Positions 25,859 through 35,699 of a stretch of 64,000 bases of DNA are shown in pieces; the first letter of the stretch is position 1; each line of letters starts with the position of its first letter. This DNA comes from Psychroflexus lacisalsi (GTDB taxonomy: Bacteria > Bacteroidota > Bacteroidia > Flavobacteriales > Flavobacteriaceae). Made by a program: the position numbers and the translations under genes. The stretch lies in contig NZ_JAIQYZ010000001.1 of the NCBI RefSeq assembly GCF_020164495.1, positions 806,001 through 870,000 on the forward strand, read 5' to 3'. Below the pieces are notes generated by a model. The model was not told where the DNA came from. It saw only the letters and a program-made list of their open reading frames with translations, and searched no databases.

Positions 25859-27097
25859 ATGTCTCCGGAAATTATTTATTATCTCATTATTGGTATTATT
25901 ACTTTCAATTTCCTGCTTGACAGTTTTTTGGACTATCTAAATTATACAAGATTCGACGCAAAACCACCAGAAAGCCTTGAATATCTTTATGATACTTCAG
26001 AATATGTGAAATCTCAGAATTACAAAAAGGATAAATTCAAATTTGGCGTTGTTCAATCCACTTTTTCTTTGATGTTGATTCTTATATTTTTAAGTCTGGA
26101 AGGATTCCAAATTGTCAATTCTATTGCCAATCAATACGCTGATTATTCTATTCTTGTTTCACTACTTTTCTTTGGTATTTTATTCTTGGCGAGTGAACTT
26201 CTTAGCTTACCTTTTGATTACTACTTTACATTTACTATTGAAGAACGTTATGGTTTTAATACAACTTCTAAAGGTTTATTTTGGAAGGATAAACTAAAGT
26301 CATTTTTACTTACCATTGTCTTAGGGGGTGTTATTCTTGGATTAATTTTAGTTTTTTACAACTACGTTGGAACTGATTTCTGGTGGTACACTTGGATTTT
26401 TGTGGCGATTATTTCAGTATTGCTCAATATGTTTTACGCCAAACTTCTTGTTCCACTATTCAATAAACAAGCTCCTTTGGAAGATGGAAATTTGAGATCT
26501 AAAATCGAAAAATATGCTTCCAGAATGAATTTCAATTTAGAAAATGTTTTCGTGATCGATGGCTCTAAAAGAAGCAAAAAAGCTAATGCGTATTTCTCAG
26601 GCTTTGGTAAAGAAAAGAGAGTTACGCTTTTTGACACATTGATCAATGACTTAAATGATGAAGAAATTGTTGCCGTTTTAGCACATGAAGTCGGGCATTA
26701 TAAAAAGAAACATATCATTGTAAATCTTTTTATTTCTATAGTTAATGTGGGTTTCACTTTATGGCTGCTTTCTTTGTTTGTAAGTGAACCTTTACTTGCA
26801 CAGGCTCTAGGGGTTAATGAAACAAGTTTTCATGTTGGGTTGGTAGCATTTAGTTTCCTGTATGCACCAATTTCTTTGATAACTGGGATTTTCACAAATA
26901 TTTTGTCACGCAAATTTGAATACCAGGCAGATAATTTTGCTAAATCTACTTTTTCTGGAGAATATCTAAGTTCAGCTTTAAAAAAATTATCAAAAAATAG
27001 CCTAAGTAATTTGACACCTCATCCAGCCTATGTATATTTTCATTTTTCTCATCCACCATTGATAGAAAGGTTGAGAAATCTGAAAAATAATTTGTAA
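25859..27097 (+). CDS. M48 family metallopeptidase (Ste24/CAAX prenyl protease 1 type)
   Basis: Integral-membrane zinc protease of 412 residues counted from the ATG at 25859. Several membrane helices (from MSPEIIYYLIIGIITFNFLL onwards), zinc ligands HEVGH at 276-280 (LAHEVGHYKKKH), and the third ligand Glu in RKFEYQADNFA. The C-terminus PHPAYVYFHFSHPPLIERL is typical of the Ste24 subfamily. Eukaryotic members process prenylated proteins; the bacterial substrate is unknown, possibly misfolded membrane proteins. The longer frame from TTG 25802 includes the promoter element and is rejected. Followed 25 bases later by rel. Confidence 0.92.
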   Translation: MSPEIIYYLIIGIITFNFLLDSFLDYLNYTRFDAKPPESLEYLYDTSEYVKSQNYKKDKFKFGVVQSTFSLMLILIFLSLEGFQIVNSIANQYADYSILVSLLFFGILFLASELLSLPFDYYFTFTIEERYGFNTTSKGLFWKDKLKSFLLTIVLGGVILGLILVFYNYVGTDFWWYTWIFVAIISVLLNMFYAKLLVPLFNKQAPLEDGNLRSKIEKYASRMNFNLENVFVIDGSKRSKKANAYFSGFGKEKRVTLFDTLINDLNDEEIVAVLAHEVGHYKKKHIIVNLFISIVNVGFTLWLLSLFVSEPLLAQALGVNETSFHVGLVAFSFLYAPISLITGIFTNILSRKFEYQADNFAKSTFSGEYLSSALKKLSKNSLSNLTPHPAYVYFHFSHPPLIERLRNLKNNL

Positions 27098-27122
27098 TTT
27101 CATTTAAATAAGAGATAAGATT

Positions 27123-29342
27123 ATGGAGATCACCGATGCCTATCTAGAGCAGGAGAGCAAAGAAATTACAAAAGAATATAAAGAGCTTTTGCGCATCAGT
27201 TACAGAACCTTGACCAACAAGGACAAAAAGCTGATTCGTAAGGCTTTTGAAACTGCTGTAGAAGCGCATAAAGACCAGAGAAGAAAGTCCGGTGAAGCTT
27301 ACATTTTCCATCCTATTGCAGTGGCCAAAATTGTGGCTTACGAGATTGGTTTGGATGCTACTTCGATTGCCTCGGCCTTACTTCATGATGTTGTGGAGGA
27401 TACACGCTATACACTTTCAGATATTGAACAAATGTTTGGTGAAGTGGTTGCTAGAATTGTTGATGGACTCACTAAAATCTCAAGCCTTAAAAAAGACGGT
27501 GATATATCATTGCAAGCGGAGAATTTCAGGAAAATGCTGTTGACACTCAATGATGATATACGTGTAATCATCATCAAAATAGCAGATAGATTGCATAACA
27601 TGCAAACGATGGATTCTATGCGTCCAGACAAACAGGTGAAAATCGCAAGCGAGACTTTATACATCTACGCACCACTGGCTCACCGTATAGGTCTTTACAA
27701 CATCAAAACAGAGTTGGAAGATTTAAGTTTGAAATATACAGAGCCTGAAGTCTACAATGATATACTTGGAAAAATAAAAGAGAGCAAAGAAGAGCAGGAT
27801 CAATACATTAAGGATTTTTCAAAGATTTTATCAACAGCCTTAGAAAAAGAGGATATTGATTTTGAAATAAAAGGTAGACCAAAATCAATTTATTCTATAA
27901 AAAAGAAAATTGTAAATCAAAATATATCATTTGATGAAATCTACGATAAGTTTGCCTTAAGAATTATTTACAAATCCAACCCTGAAAACGAGAAATTTTT
28001 AGCTTGGAAGATCTATTCAATTGTTACAGATTACTTTAGACCTAATCCTACGCGACTTCGGGACTGGATTTCTTCACCAAAGTCAACCGGGTATGAAGCC
28101 CTTCATATCACTGTGATGGGGCCAAAAGGAAAATGGGTTGAGGTGCAGATTCGTAGCGAACGAATGAATGAGATTGCAGAAAAAGGGTACGCTGCGCATT
28201 ACAAATACAAGCACAAGAATGAGGCTCAAGACGACCAAGGCCTGGATTTATGGCTTAATAGACTGCAAGAGGCTTTAGAGAATAACGAGATGAATGCTGT
28301 TGACTTTGTAGAGCAGTTTAAACTGAATTTATATTCAAAAGAAATCTTTGTTTTTACTCCTCAGGGAGATTTAAAATCTTTACCCAAAGGAGCTACCGTT
28401 TTGGATTTTGCATTTTCTATTCATACAGACATTGGTTATCAAACGCGTGGAGCAAAAGTCAATGGTAAAATCGTAGCATTGAGCAGAGTGTTGAAGAGTG
28501 GTGACCAAGTTGAAATTATTACATCTTCTACTGCCAAACCTACCAAAAACTGGCTGGATTATGCCACAACAGCTAGAGCCAGGACCAAAATAAAATCAGC
28601 GCTTAGAGAGAAACGTAAACTTGTTGCTGCAGAAGGAAAAGAGATTTTAAGACGTAAACTGAAATCACAGCGAATAACTCTTAATGAAAGAACTGTGAAT
28701 GAAATGGTGGTGTTTTTTAAACTGAAAACAAGCCTTGACTTATTTTACAGAGTTGGGATTGGTTCTATCGATAATAAACAAATTAAAGACTATGCATCAT
28801 CAAGAAGTAATGCACTAGTTTCATTCTTCAAAAATAAAATTAGGCGTTCTCCTGCAAAAGACGCTGCTCAAGAAGACGAGGACGTAACGAGTAACTATGA
28901 TCAACTTGTGTTTGGGGATGACGAACAAAAACTAGATTACAAATTGGCTGTATGTTGCAATCCAATTCCAGGTGATGAAGTTTTCGGATTTACTACCATA
29001 AAAGAAGGTATTAAAGTACACAAGAAAAATTGTCCTAATGCGATTCAACTTCAAAGTAATTATGCTTATCGAATTTTAAAAGCTAAATGGGTTGACTCTT
29101 CTCAGGAAGAATTTAGCGCAACTATAAGACTTACTGGTATAGATGATCTTGGTTTAGTAAGCATAATTACCAATGAAATTTCAAAAAACCTTCATGTTAA
29201 TATATTGAGTATAGCCTTTTCTAGCAACGACGGTATTTTTGAAGGTAAACTGGTTGTTAAAGTTAAAAATAATTCAATATTGACAACACTTATAGAAAGA
29301 TTGAAAAAAATCGATGGAATCGATAAGGTTAAGCGTGAATAA
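27123..29342 (+). CDS. rel: Bifunctional (p)ppGpp synthetase/hydrolase, RelA/SpoT family
   Basis: Stringent-response enzyme of 739 residues. HD hydrolase domain (about 40-195) with LLHDVVEDT (His88-Asp89); synthetase domain (about 235-360) with RLRDWISSPKSTGYEALHIT and the EVQIRSERM motif; TGS domain (about 390-450; FVFTPQGDLKSLPKGATVLD); helical region and the CCNPIPGDEVFGF zinc-finger segment; ACT domain at the end (about 660-739). The HD and synthetase motifs are both intact, so it should make and degrade the alarmone. It is in a plus-strand run M48-rel-fur-purA. Confidence 0.95.
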   Translation: MEITDAYLEQESKEITKEYKELLRISYRTLTNKDKKLIRKAFETAVEAHKDQRRKSGEAYIFHPIAVAKIVAYEIGLDATSIASALLHDVVEDTRYTLSDIEQMFGEVVARIVDGLTKISSLKKDGDISLQAENFRKMLLTLNDDIRVIIIKIADRLHNMQTMDSMRPDKQVKIASETLYIYAPLAHRIGLYNIKTELEDLSLKYTEPEVYNDILGKIKESKEEQDQYIKDFSKILSTALEKEDIDFEIKGRPKSIYSIKKKIVNQNISFDEIYDKFALRIIYKSNPENEKFLAWKIYSIVTDYFRPNPTRLRDWISSPKSTGYEALHITVMGPKGKWVEVQIRSERMNEIAEKGYAAHYKYKHKNEAQDDQGLDLWLNRLQEALENNEMNAVDFVEQFKLNLYSKEIFVFTPQGDLKSLPKGATVLDFAFSIHTDIGYQTRGAKVNGKIVALSRVLKSGDQVEIITSSTAKPTKNWLDYATTARARTKIKSALREKRKLVAAEGKEILRRKLKSQRITLNERTVNEMVVFFKLKTSLDLFYRVGIGSIDNKQIKDYASSRSNALVSFFKNKIRRSPAKDAAQEDEDVTSNYDQLVFGDDEQKLDYKLAVCCNPIPGDEVFGFTTIKEGIKVHKKNCPNAIQLQSNYAYRILKAKWVDSSQEEFSATIRLTGIDDLGLVSIITNEISKNLHVNILSIAFSSNDGIFEGKLVVKVKNNSILTTLIERLKKIDGIDKVKRE

Positions 29343-29347
29343 AAGTA

Positions 29348-29355
29348 TATTTTTG
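29348..29355 (+). promoter_or_regulatory. Possible internal -7 element before fur
   Basis: TATTTTTG, exact TAnnTTTG match, ending 5 bases before the fur ATG. If used, the fur transcript would be leaderless or nearly so. Confidence 0.3.
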
Positions 29356-29360
29356 TAACT

Positions 29361-29822
29361 ATGGTAAATAAAAACAATTTAAAAAACGATTTAGCTGTTG
29401 TAAAAAATGTGTTTACAAAATTTTTAGAAAACAACGGACATCGTAAGACTCCAGAAAGATACGCTATACTCCAGGAAATTTACGAAAGTGATGATCACTT
29501 TGATATTGAGTCTCTTTATATCAAAATGAAGACGAAAAATTATCGGGTAAGTAGAGCTACATTATATAATACCATAGACTTACTCTTAGACTGTGGTTTG
29601 GTGAGAAAACATCAGTTTGGAAAAAATCAAGCTCAATATGAGAAATCCTATTTTGATAAACAACATGATCATGTCATCCTTACGGATACAGGTGAAGTCA
29701 TTGAGTTTTGTGATCCAAGAATTGAGTCCATCAAAAAAACAATTGAAGAGGTGTTTGACATATCTATAGATCGACACTCATTATATTTTTACGGAACTAA
29801 AAACGAATCAAAGACAGACTAA
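29361..29822 (+). CDS. fur: Fur family transcriptional regulator
   Basis: 153-residue metal-responsive repressor. N-terminal winged helix (about 15-90): [20 protein letters not shown], then [21 protein letters not shown] as recognition helix. The C-terminal dimer/metal domain has [20 protein letters not shown] and a HSLYFYG tail. The usual CxxC structural-zinc pair is not seen: only one Cys follows (EFCDP), so it may lack the second zinc site, as some Fur/Zur/PerR-like proteins do. Which metal it senses cannot be told. It lies 18 bases after rel and 3 bases before purA. Confidence 0.9.
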   Translation: MVNKNNLKNDLAVVKNVFTKFLENNGHRKTPERYAILQEIYESDDHFDIESLYIKMKTKNYRVSRATLYNTIDLLLDCGLVRKHQFGKNQAQYEKSYFDKQHDHVILTDTGEVIEFCDPRIESIKKTIEEVFDISIDRHSLYFYGTKNESKTD

Positions 29823-29825
29823 AAC

Positions 29826-31097
29826 ATGGCAGTAGACTTACTACTTGGACTCCAGTGGGGAGATGAAGGCAAAGGAAAAATTGTTGATTATCTTACCAAA
29901 AATTATAACATTATAGCAAGATTTCAAGGCGGACCAAATGCAGGTCATACTTTGGAATTTGACGGCATAAAGCATGTTTTACATACCATTCCATCTGGTA
30001 TTTTTCATAAAGAAGCAGTAAATGTGGTCGGAAATGGAGTGGTGATCGATCCGGTTATTTTTCAAAAAGAACTTAACGCATTGGCAAAGTTTAATCTTGA
30101 TTTTAAAGAAACTTTACTGATTTCAAGAAAAGCTCATATTATTTTACCTACGCATAGACTCTTGGATGCCGCTTCAGAAACGTCTAAAGGCAAGGCAAAA
30201 ATTGGTTCGACTTTAAAAGGTATTGGACCTACGTATATGGACAAAACAGGGCGTAACGGCATACGAATTGGTGATCTTGAATTTGATAATTGGAAAGAAA
30301 AATACCGTCAATTAGCCAATAAACATCAAGCGCTGATAGAATTTTATAACGTGGATGTTCAGTATAATTTAAAAGAGCTTGAACACGAATTTTTTGAGGC
30401 TATCGAATCTATAAAATCATTACAGTTTATTGATTCTGAAGAATACCTTCACCAGGCTCAAATAGATAATAAAACAATCTTAGCTGAAGGTGCTCAGGGA
30501 TCTTTGCTCGACATTGATTTTGGAACTTATCCATTTGTCACTTCTTCAAACACAACAGCCGCGGGCGCTTGTACGGGTTTAGGGATTGCGCCTAACAAAA
30601 TTAAAAATGTCTTCGGAATTTTCAAAGCATATACCACTCGAGTGGGAAGCGGGCCTTTTCCTACAGAGCTTTTTGATGAAGATGGTGCAAGAATGGCTAA
30701 AGTTGGTAATGAATTTGGAGCGACAACTGGTCGACCTAGACGTTGTGGCTGGTTGGATTTAGTAGCACTCAAATATGCCGTCCAAGTTAATGGAGTCACC
30801 GAATTGATGATGATGAAAGGCGATGTATTAAGCGGATTTAAAACTTTGAAAGTCTGCGTAGCTTACAAGTATAAGGGAGAGGAAATTCAACATTTACCTT
30901 ATAACATTGAGGCTGAAAATCTGGAGCCTGTTTACAAAGAATTTAAAGGTTGGAAAGAAGATATATCAAAACATTCAGATTTTGATTCTTTACCACAAAC
31001 CCTTAAAGACTACATCAAATTCATTGAAGACGAACTTCATGTACCGATAAAAATTGTTTCAGTTGGACCTGACAGAAAAGAAACGATTTTAAGATAA
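29826..31097 (+). CDS. purA: Adenylosuccinate synthetase
   Basis: GTP-dependent ligation of IMP and aspartate, the first step from IMP to AMP. 423 residues. GLQWGDEGKGKIVDYL at the N-terminus (P-loop with catalytic Asp), FQGGPNAGHTLEF, the catalytic His in HTIPSGIF, GPTYMDKTGRNGIRIGDL, TTGRPRRCGWLDLVAL and SVGPDRKETI at the C-terminus. Complete. It is the last gene of the M48-rel-fur-purA run; a terminator follows 24 bases later. Confidence 0.97.
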   Translation: MAVDLLLGLQWGDEGKGKIVDYLTKNYNIIARFQGGPNAGHTLEFDGIKHVLHTIPSGIFHKEAVNVVGNGVVIDPVIFQKELNALAKFNLDFKETLLISRKAHIILPTHRLLDAASETSKGKAKIGSTLKGIGPTYMDKTGRNGIRIGDLEFDNWKEKYRQLANKHQALIEFYNVDVQYNLKELEHEFFEAIESIKSLQFIDSEEYLHQAQIDNKTILAEGAQGSLLDIDFGTYPFVTSSNTTAAGACTGLGIAPNKIKNVFGIFKAYTTRVGSGPFPTELFDEDGARMAKVGNEFGATTGRPRRCGWLDLVALKYAVQVNGVTELMMMKGDVLSGFKTLKVCVAYKYKGEEIQHLPYNIEAENLEPVYKEFKGWKEDISKHSDFDSLPQTLKDYIKFIEDELHVPIKIVSVGPDRKETILR

Positions 31098-31121
31098 AGC
31101 TTACCATAAATTCATTTATTT

Positions 31122-31151
31122 AAAAGCCTCTAGACTCTAGAGGCTTTTTTT
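31122..31151 (+). terminator. Rho-independent terminator after purA
   Basis: 13-bp arms AAAAGCCTCTAGA and TCTAGAGGCTTTT with a one-base centre, followed by T's. Confidence 0.85.
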
Positions 31152-31261
31152 GTGTCTAATAATTTGATTCTAAAGCTTAACAATTTATTTGGGTTAGTTA
31201 TGATACAAGCATAGGTTTCTTTAATTAAATTGTAATTTTTTAATATAAATCATAAATAATT

Positions 31262-32839
31262 ATGACTAATTCAAATTTTTCAAAGATAGATTCTTTATTA
31301 CATCAAACCACTTATCTGGATAATGGCAAGCTGGTGAAATGGGAAGGAAAAATGGATGAGGTACATTCTACCATCTCATCAACCGATGAATACAAGCCAA
31401 CTTTGCTTGGTACAGTTCCTCATATGGATGAAAAGACAGCCTTAGATGTTCTAGATTCTGCCTTAAATGCATATGAATATGGAAAAGGTGAATGGCCTAC
31501 AATGAAAGTGAAAGACAGAATTAAGTGCATGAGGAATTTTGTTGAATTGATGGAAACGAAAAGAGAAGAAGTTGTGAAACTTTTGATGTGGGAAATAGGT
31601 AAAACTTTACCAGACTCAGAAAAAGAATTTGACAGAACTGTAGATTATATATATGATACTATTGAAGATTACAAACAGCTTGATAGAGATAGCGATACCT
31701 TCCAAAAAGTTGGAGGTATTAACGCCCACATCAGAAGAGGACCTCTTGGAGTTGTTTTGTGTTTAGGACCTTACAACTATCCACTCAACGAAACTTTTGC
31801 TTTGCTTATCCCCGCTTTGATTATGGGAAATACAGCTGTATTTAAGCCTGCAAAACATGGAGTTCTGTTGCTGTCTCCCTTACTAGACGCCTTTCAGAAA
31901 AGTTTTCCTGCAGGAGTTATCAATGTGATTTATGGTAGAGGAAGAGAAGTGGCCGCTCCCATTATGAAAACTGGCAGAATAGATGTACTTGCTCTTATAG
32001 GAAATTCCAAATCTGCTATTGCTTTGCAGGATCAACATCCTTATAAAAACAGATTGCGATTAATCCTTGGTCTGGAAGCCAAAAATCCAGCGATTATTTT
32101 ACCAAGTGCTGATTTAGACCTAGCTATTGATGAGTGTATCAATGGAACCTTATCCTATAATGGTCAGCGTTGTACAGCTCTAAAAATAGTATACGTACAT
32201 GAAGATATTAGAGAAGAATTCAATAAACGATTTGCTAAACGTGTTGATGGATTGAAATTCGGTCAGCCATGGGAAGAGGGAGTGAAATTGACTCCATTAC
32301 CAGAACCCGGAAAACCTGCTTATATAAAAGAATTAATAGATGATGCCAAAGAAAAAGGTGCAGAAATTCTTAATGCTAAAGGAGGAGAGACCTCTGAAAA
32401 TTATATCTATCCTGCGGTTCTTTATCCAGTAACTGAGTCAATGCGTGTTTATCAGGAGGAACAATTTGGACCAGTAATTCCTGTAAAATCATTTAGTGAT
32501 ATACAAGACCTTTTAGGAGAAATGGCAAAATCGAATTATGGTCAGCAGGTCAGTTTATTTGGTGATAATGTAGATGCACTTGCTCCTCTGATTGACGTGT
32601 TAGTTAATTTGGTATGTCGAGTTAATTTAAATAGTTCATGCCAGCGAGGTCCTGATGTATTGCCTTTCACAGGACGTAAGGATTCTGCTGTAGGGACTTT
32701 AAGCGTACACGATGCTTTAAGATCCTTTTCCATACGGACCTTCGTAGCTTCCAAAGACAATCCTAAAAACAACGAGATTTTAAAGAAATTACTGAAAAGT
32801 AAAAAATCGAATTTTGTGAATACGGATTATTTGTTATAG
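31262..32839 (+). CDS. gapN: NADP-dependent non-phosphorylating glyceraldehyde-3-phosphate dehydrogenase
   Basis: Aldehyde dehydrogenase that oxidises glyceraldehyde-3-phosphate directly to 3-phosphoglycerate and makes NADPH without ATP. 525 residues. Motifs: [23 protein letters not shown], the catalytic Cys in [28 protein letters not shown] (the Glu-Leu-Gly-Gly region, altered here), [15 protein letters not shown] and the C-terminal [20 protein letters not shown], which is characteristic of the GapN branch. Single gene with terminators on both sides. The GLEAKN variant of the usual ELGGKN occurs in this branch, so activity is expected. Confidence 0.9.
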   Translation: MTNSNFSKIDSLLHQTTYLDNGKLVKWEGKMDEVHSTISSTDEYKPTLLGTVPHMDEKTALDVLDSALNAYEYGKGEWPTMKVKDRIKCMRNFVELMETKREEVVKLLMWEIGKTLPDSEKEFDRTVDYIYDTIEDYKQLDRDSDTFQKVGGINAHIRRGPLGVVLCLGPYNYPLNETFALLIPALIMGNTAVFKPAKHGVLLLSPLLDAFQKSFPAGVINVIYGRGREVAAPIMKTGRIDVLALIGNSKSAIALQDQHPYKNRLRLILGLEAKNPAIILPSADLDLAIDECINGTLSYNGQRCTALKIVYVHEDIREEFNKRFAKRVDGLKFGQPWEEGVKLTPLPEPGKPAYIKELIDDAKEKGAEILNAKGGETSENYIYPAVLYPVTESMRVYQEEQFGPVIPVKSFSDIQDLLGEMAKSNYGQQVSLFGDNVDALAPLIDVLVNLVCRVNLNSSCQRGPDVLPFTGRKDSAVGTLSVHDALRSFSIRTFVASKDNPKNNEILKKLLKSKKSNFVNTDYLL

Positions 32840-32856
32840 AATAAAATATTGTACTA

Positions 32857-32911
32857 GCGAATTTTCGAAAGTTAAATGCTTCAATATTTTACTTTCGAAA
32901 ATTTGCTTTTT
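32857..32911 (+). terminator. Terminator hairpin after gapN
   Basis: 16-bp arms GCGAATTTTCGAAAGT (32857-32872) and ACTTTCGAAAATTTGC (32891-32906) with one G-U pair, loop of 18 bases, followed by TTTTT. It may also serve the minus-strand operon ending at 32919. Confidence 0.75.
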
Positions 32912-32918
32912 ATAACCA

Positions 32919-33497
32919 TTAATGAGTTTTTTTATCACCGCTTACTATTTTTGAAATAATTCCTTTATGGCTTGTAAATTCAGCTATTATTACACCAGAT
33001 AGATGTAAGACAATATATACCAGTAAATAATATATTGAAAGTTCATGAATTTCTTCTAAGGAGTTTTTCCAATCTTTAAAACCGAATTTAATGAGCAATC
33101 CAGTAGTTAAGGAAATAACAACTCCACAATAAAAAACAATATACACCCATCGTTGAAACTTTTGTTTTGCGTTTAGTCCTTTACTAAATGGATTTTGAAT
33201 TTGCATTTCACCCCAAAACGGAAGTGCAAACCGAACTGCAAATAAACCAACCAATACGTAGCCCAAATAAACATGCCATTGCCACATGGGTTCTCTTATT
33301 TGTTTGGCTAAAACAATCAATTGGTCTTGAGGTAACTGTTGTCCATTTTCATTTAAAAAGGCACCAATTATTCCAGCAACATGCTCTTTTTCCATCCAGG
33401 TAGTTCTTAAAAAGATGGTGATCAGCAAGAGTATAAAGGATATGGCAATTGCCCAGTGTAGTATTCTGTAGGTGGTCGAGTACGTGTTATTTTTCAT
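32919..33497 (-). CDS. Cytochrome b-type membrane protein (di-heme, 4 helices)
   Basis: 192-residue membrane protein like the cytochrome b subunit of Ni/Fe-hydrogenases and other b561 proteins. Four helices at about 12-28, 74-92, 121-141 and 150-172. Possible heme ligands are His at 14 (YRILHWAIAIS), about 75 (WQWHVYLGYVLV) and about 148/161 (EIHELS and IVLHLSG). Would move electrons between the quinone pool and a periplasmic partner. It is the last gene of the nine-gene operon, overlapping the ArnT-like gene by 4 bases, so a redox role with the ApbE/thioredoxin genes at the operon's head is plausible. Confidence 0.82.
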   Translation of the reverse strand: MKNNTYSTTYRILHWAIAISFILLLITIFLRTTWMEKEHVAGIIGAFLNENGQQLPQDQLIVLAKQIREPMWQWHVYLGYVLVGLFAVRFALPFWGEMQIQNPFSKGLNAKQKFQRWVYIVFYCGVVISLTTGLLIKFGFKDWKNSLEEIHELSIYYLLVYIVLHLSGVIIAEFTSHKGIISKIVSGDKKTH

Positions 33498-35089
33498 TTT
33501 CTTTCGTTTAAAACTTTGATTAAATCAACTTGAAGGCGACTTTTGTAACTCTTATCATCTTTAGAATTGAAAAAATTCAGATCAATATGTTCAATAGACT
33601 GTTTATCAATATGTTCTGGCAGATCATTTTTAAAACTTGAAAGTACAGAGCCTGGAACCAAAATCAGTGATTCAGATTTGAGAACTACATCAAAGTTAAT
33701 GGGTTGAGATATTTTTCCAGATGCAAAAATTAATTCCGGAGACAATTCTTCATAATAATAGATAGGTAGGTTTTTTGCCTTCTGAGAAATTGTTTTTGAG
33801 TAAGATTTGTTTTTTTGTAAATAAACCACTCCATTCATCCCTATGCTAGTAATCAATATGATTATAAAGAAATAGTTCCATACTAAAGTCTTTAAATAAC
33901 TTTTTGAAAATTGAAGTGTAGTATTGAAGCCAATAATCAAAGCAAAGGAGGCCATTGAGGTGTACCAAAGCCAAAATTGAAAAGAATGATTTATCACAAA
34001 TGGTGGAGCCACAATTATCGCCAAGCAAACAATAAGGAGAATAGTTGCTAGTGTTTTATTGAATTTTAAGTTTTTTTCTTTAATGAAATAAAAAATGATT
34101 TGAACTGTATTTAAGGCCAGTGGAATCAAAACTGGCATCAAGTATCTGGATTTTTTTTCAGGAATGATTGACAGTAAAACCACTGCAGCTAAAGTCCAAA
34201 TAATGGAAAACAGATAGAGTTTGTTGTTTTCTACTTTGTTTTTGAAGTAGGGATAAGCCAAACTTATGAGCGCTGGAATGGTCCAGATTCCCGTTTGAAT
34301 AAAAAAGCTCCAATAGTAATAAAACGGTCTTACGTTATAGGAGGACCAATTGCTGGTTTCGGTTTCGGCTATTTCTAAAAAAGCAACGGGGTCTAATAGC
34401 CTAACATAAACATACCAACTCGCACCAAGTAAAAGTCCCAAACCAATATAGATAAAGTAATATCCTATTTTCTTTTTGAATTCAAATTTAAAAGTTACAG
34501 CATAAGCTATAATAAATGGCAACCAAAGCACATATAGACTCACTGGTCCTTTGCTTAAAATAGATGCTGCAAGCCACAAACCGCCAATTACTGCAGAATA
34601 GATTATTTTTTTTTCTTGAGTTACACGAACCAAATAATACAGTGAAAAAATCATAGCAACATGCGTAAACATATCAGATGGAGCTTCAAAACGTATCACT
34701 ACATAATAAAACGAGGTTCCTAAAATTAAAGCAGCATATAAACTTTGGGTTTTCAAGTTGGATAAAGCGAAGCTGAGTTTATACACGCCAATTAATCCCA
34801 TAGTTGAAAAAACAGATACAGGCAATCGATAAACCCATGTGCTTTGATTATCAAAAAGAGATACAAAAAAACTTGTTATCCAAGAGGGTAGAGGTGGTTT
34901 TTCATACCGTGCTATGCCATTCATAGTAGTAAGAAACCAGTTATTTTCTGTCAGCATTTCTCGTGCGACTATAAAATTTCTCGCTTCCATGATGGAAACA
35001 GGCAACACATCAAGATTGATATAAAACAATAAAATACTAGACAAGATCAAAGTTAGGTAGGGTCGATCTTCAATATAACTAATGAGCAT
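33494..35089 (-). CDS. ArnT-like lipid-linked glycosyltransferase (PMT/GT83 family)
   Basis: 531-residue polytopic membrane protein of the PMT/ArnT superfamily, which transfers sugars from undecaprenyl-phosphate to lipid A or other envelope acceptors. N-terminal catalytic loop contains VSIMEARNFIVAREMLTENN and TTMNGIARYEKPPLPSW, the usual motifs of the family; about 11-12 helices follow, and a short C-terminal periplasmic domain. Sugar and acceptor cannot be assigned. It overlaps the LAB_N gene by 11 bases and the cytochrome b gene by 4 bases. Confidence 0.88.
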   Translation of the reverse strand: MLISYIEDRPYLTLILSSILLFYINLDVLPVSIMEARNFIVAREMLTENNWFLTTMNGIARYEKPPLPSWITSFFVSLFDNQSTWVYRLPVSVFSTMGLIGVYKLSFALSNLKTQSLYAALILGTSFYYVVIRFEAPSDMFTHVAMIFSLYYLVRVTQEKKIIYSAVIGGLWLAASILSKGPVSLYVLWLPFIIAYAVTFKFEFKKKIGYYFIYIGLGLLLGASWYVYVRLLDPVAFLEIAETETSNWSSYNVRPFYYYWSFFIQTGIWTIPALISLAYPYFKNKVENNKLYLFSIIWTLAAVVLLSIIPEKKSRYLMPVLIPLALNTVQIIFYFIKEKNLKFNKTLATILLIVCLAIIVAPPFVINHSFQFWLWYTSMASFALIIGFNTTLQFSKSYLKTLVWNYFFIIILITSIGMNGVVYLQKNKSYSKTISQKAKNLPIYYYEELSPELIFASGKISQPINFDVVLKSESLILVPGSVLSSFKNDLPEHIDKQSIEHIDLNFFNSKDDKSYKSRLQVDLIKVLNERK

Positions 35090-35699
35090 GTCTTAAAATT
35101 TTTAAGTTTCTAATGTAAACGACAATTCCAAAAACGTGACCTGCAATAAGTACAGGGTCCGATCTTATTATGCCGTAGGTGAATATAAGGCTGGATCCTA
35201 AAAGACTAATTAGCCAAAATCCTTTAGGTAAGGATGAAAATTTTCTCTTTTCAGAATAGATCCATTGGTATATAAATCGAAAGGTGAAAAGCAGTTGTCC
35301 GGCGATTCCAAGAATTAATAACGGCTTTGAAATGGCTTGATTATTTAGGAGATTTGCTATATCCATTTGATGGTTATTGTAGTAATACCATACAATAAGA
35401 AATGGAAAAATGTAAAGAAATAAGCGACTTGGTTTTGGGAATTTATGCCACAAGCCTTCCAATTGAATATTCCTTATGTAGATAAAATAGGTAATGGATT
35501 GACCAAGCATAATGGAAAAGTCATTTCTAAAATAGCCGTACACAAATAACAAGAAAGAAGCGAAAAGACTCACCTGCCAGAAAAACTTGGGGGCAATAAC
35601 TTTTTTGGCTTTCTCTGAGGATAACCATTGGTAAATGGTTCTACCAGAAAATAGCAACTGAGCCAGAAATCCTATGCTATAGATCATCCAATCGCTCAT
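35079..35699 (-). CDS. Lipid A biosynthesis N-terminal domain protein, duplicated LAB_N
   Basis: 206-residue membrane protein with two copies of the LAB_N domain. Repeat 1 (about 8-85) and repeat 2 (about 125-203) share QLLF..R.IYQW..SEK, a P-x-x-FW-x-x-SL core, and YG..R.D...G.....YIRN. Single-domain LAB_N proteins are found beside lipid A and glycosyltransferase genes; the role is not established, though topology (about six helices) suggests transport or lipid binding. It overlaps the GT2 gene by 4 bases and the ArnT-like gene by 11 bases. Confidence 0.85.
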   Translation of the reverse strand: MSDWMIYSIGFLAQLLFSGRTIYQWLSSEKAKKVIAPKFFWQVSLFASFLLFVYGYFRNDFSIMLGQSITYFIYIRNIQLEGLWHKFPKPSRLFLYIFPFLIVWYYYNNHQMDIANLLNNQAISKPLLILGIAGQLLFTFRFIYQWIYSEKRKFSSLPKGFWLISLLGSSLIFTYGIIRSDPVLIAGHVFGIVVYIRNLKILRHAH

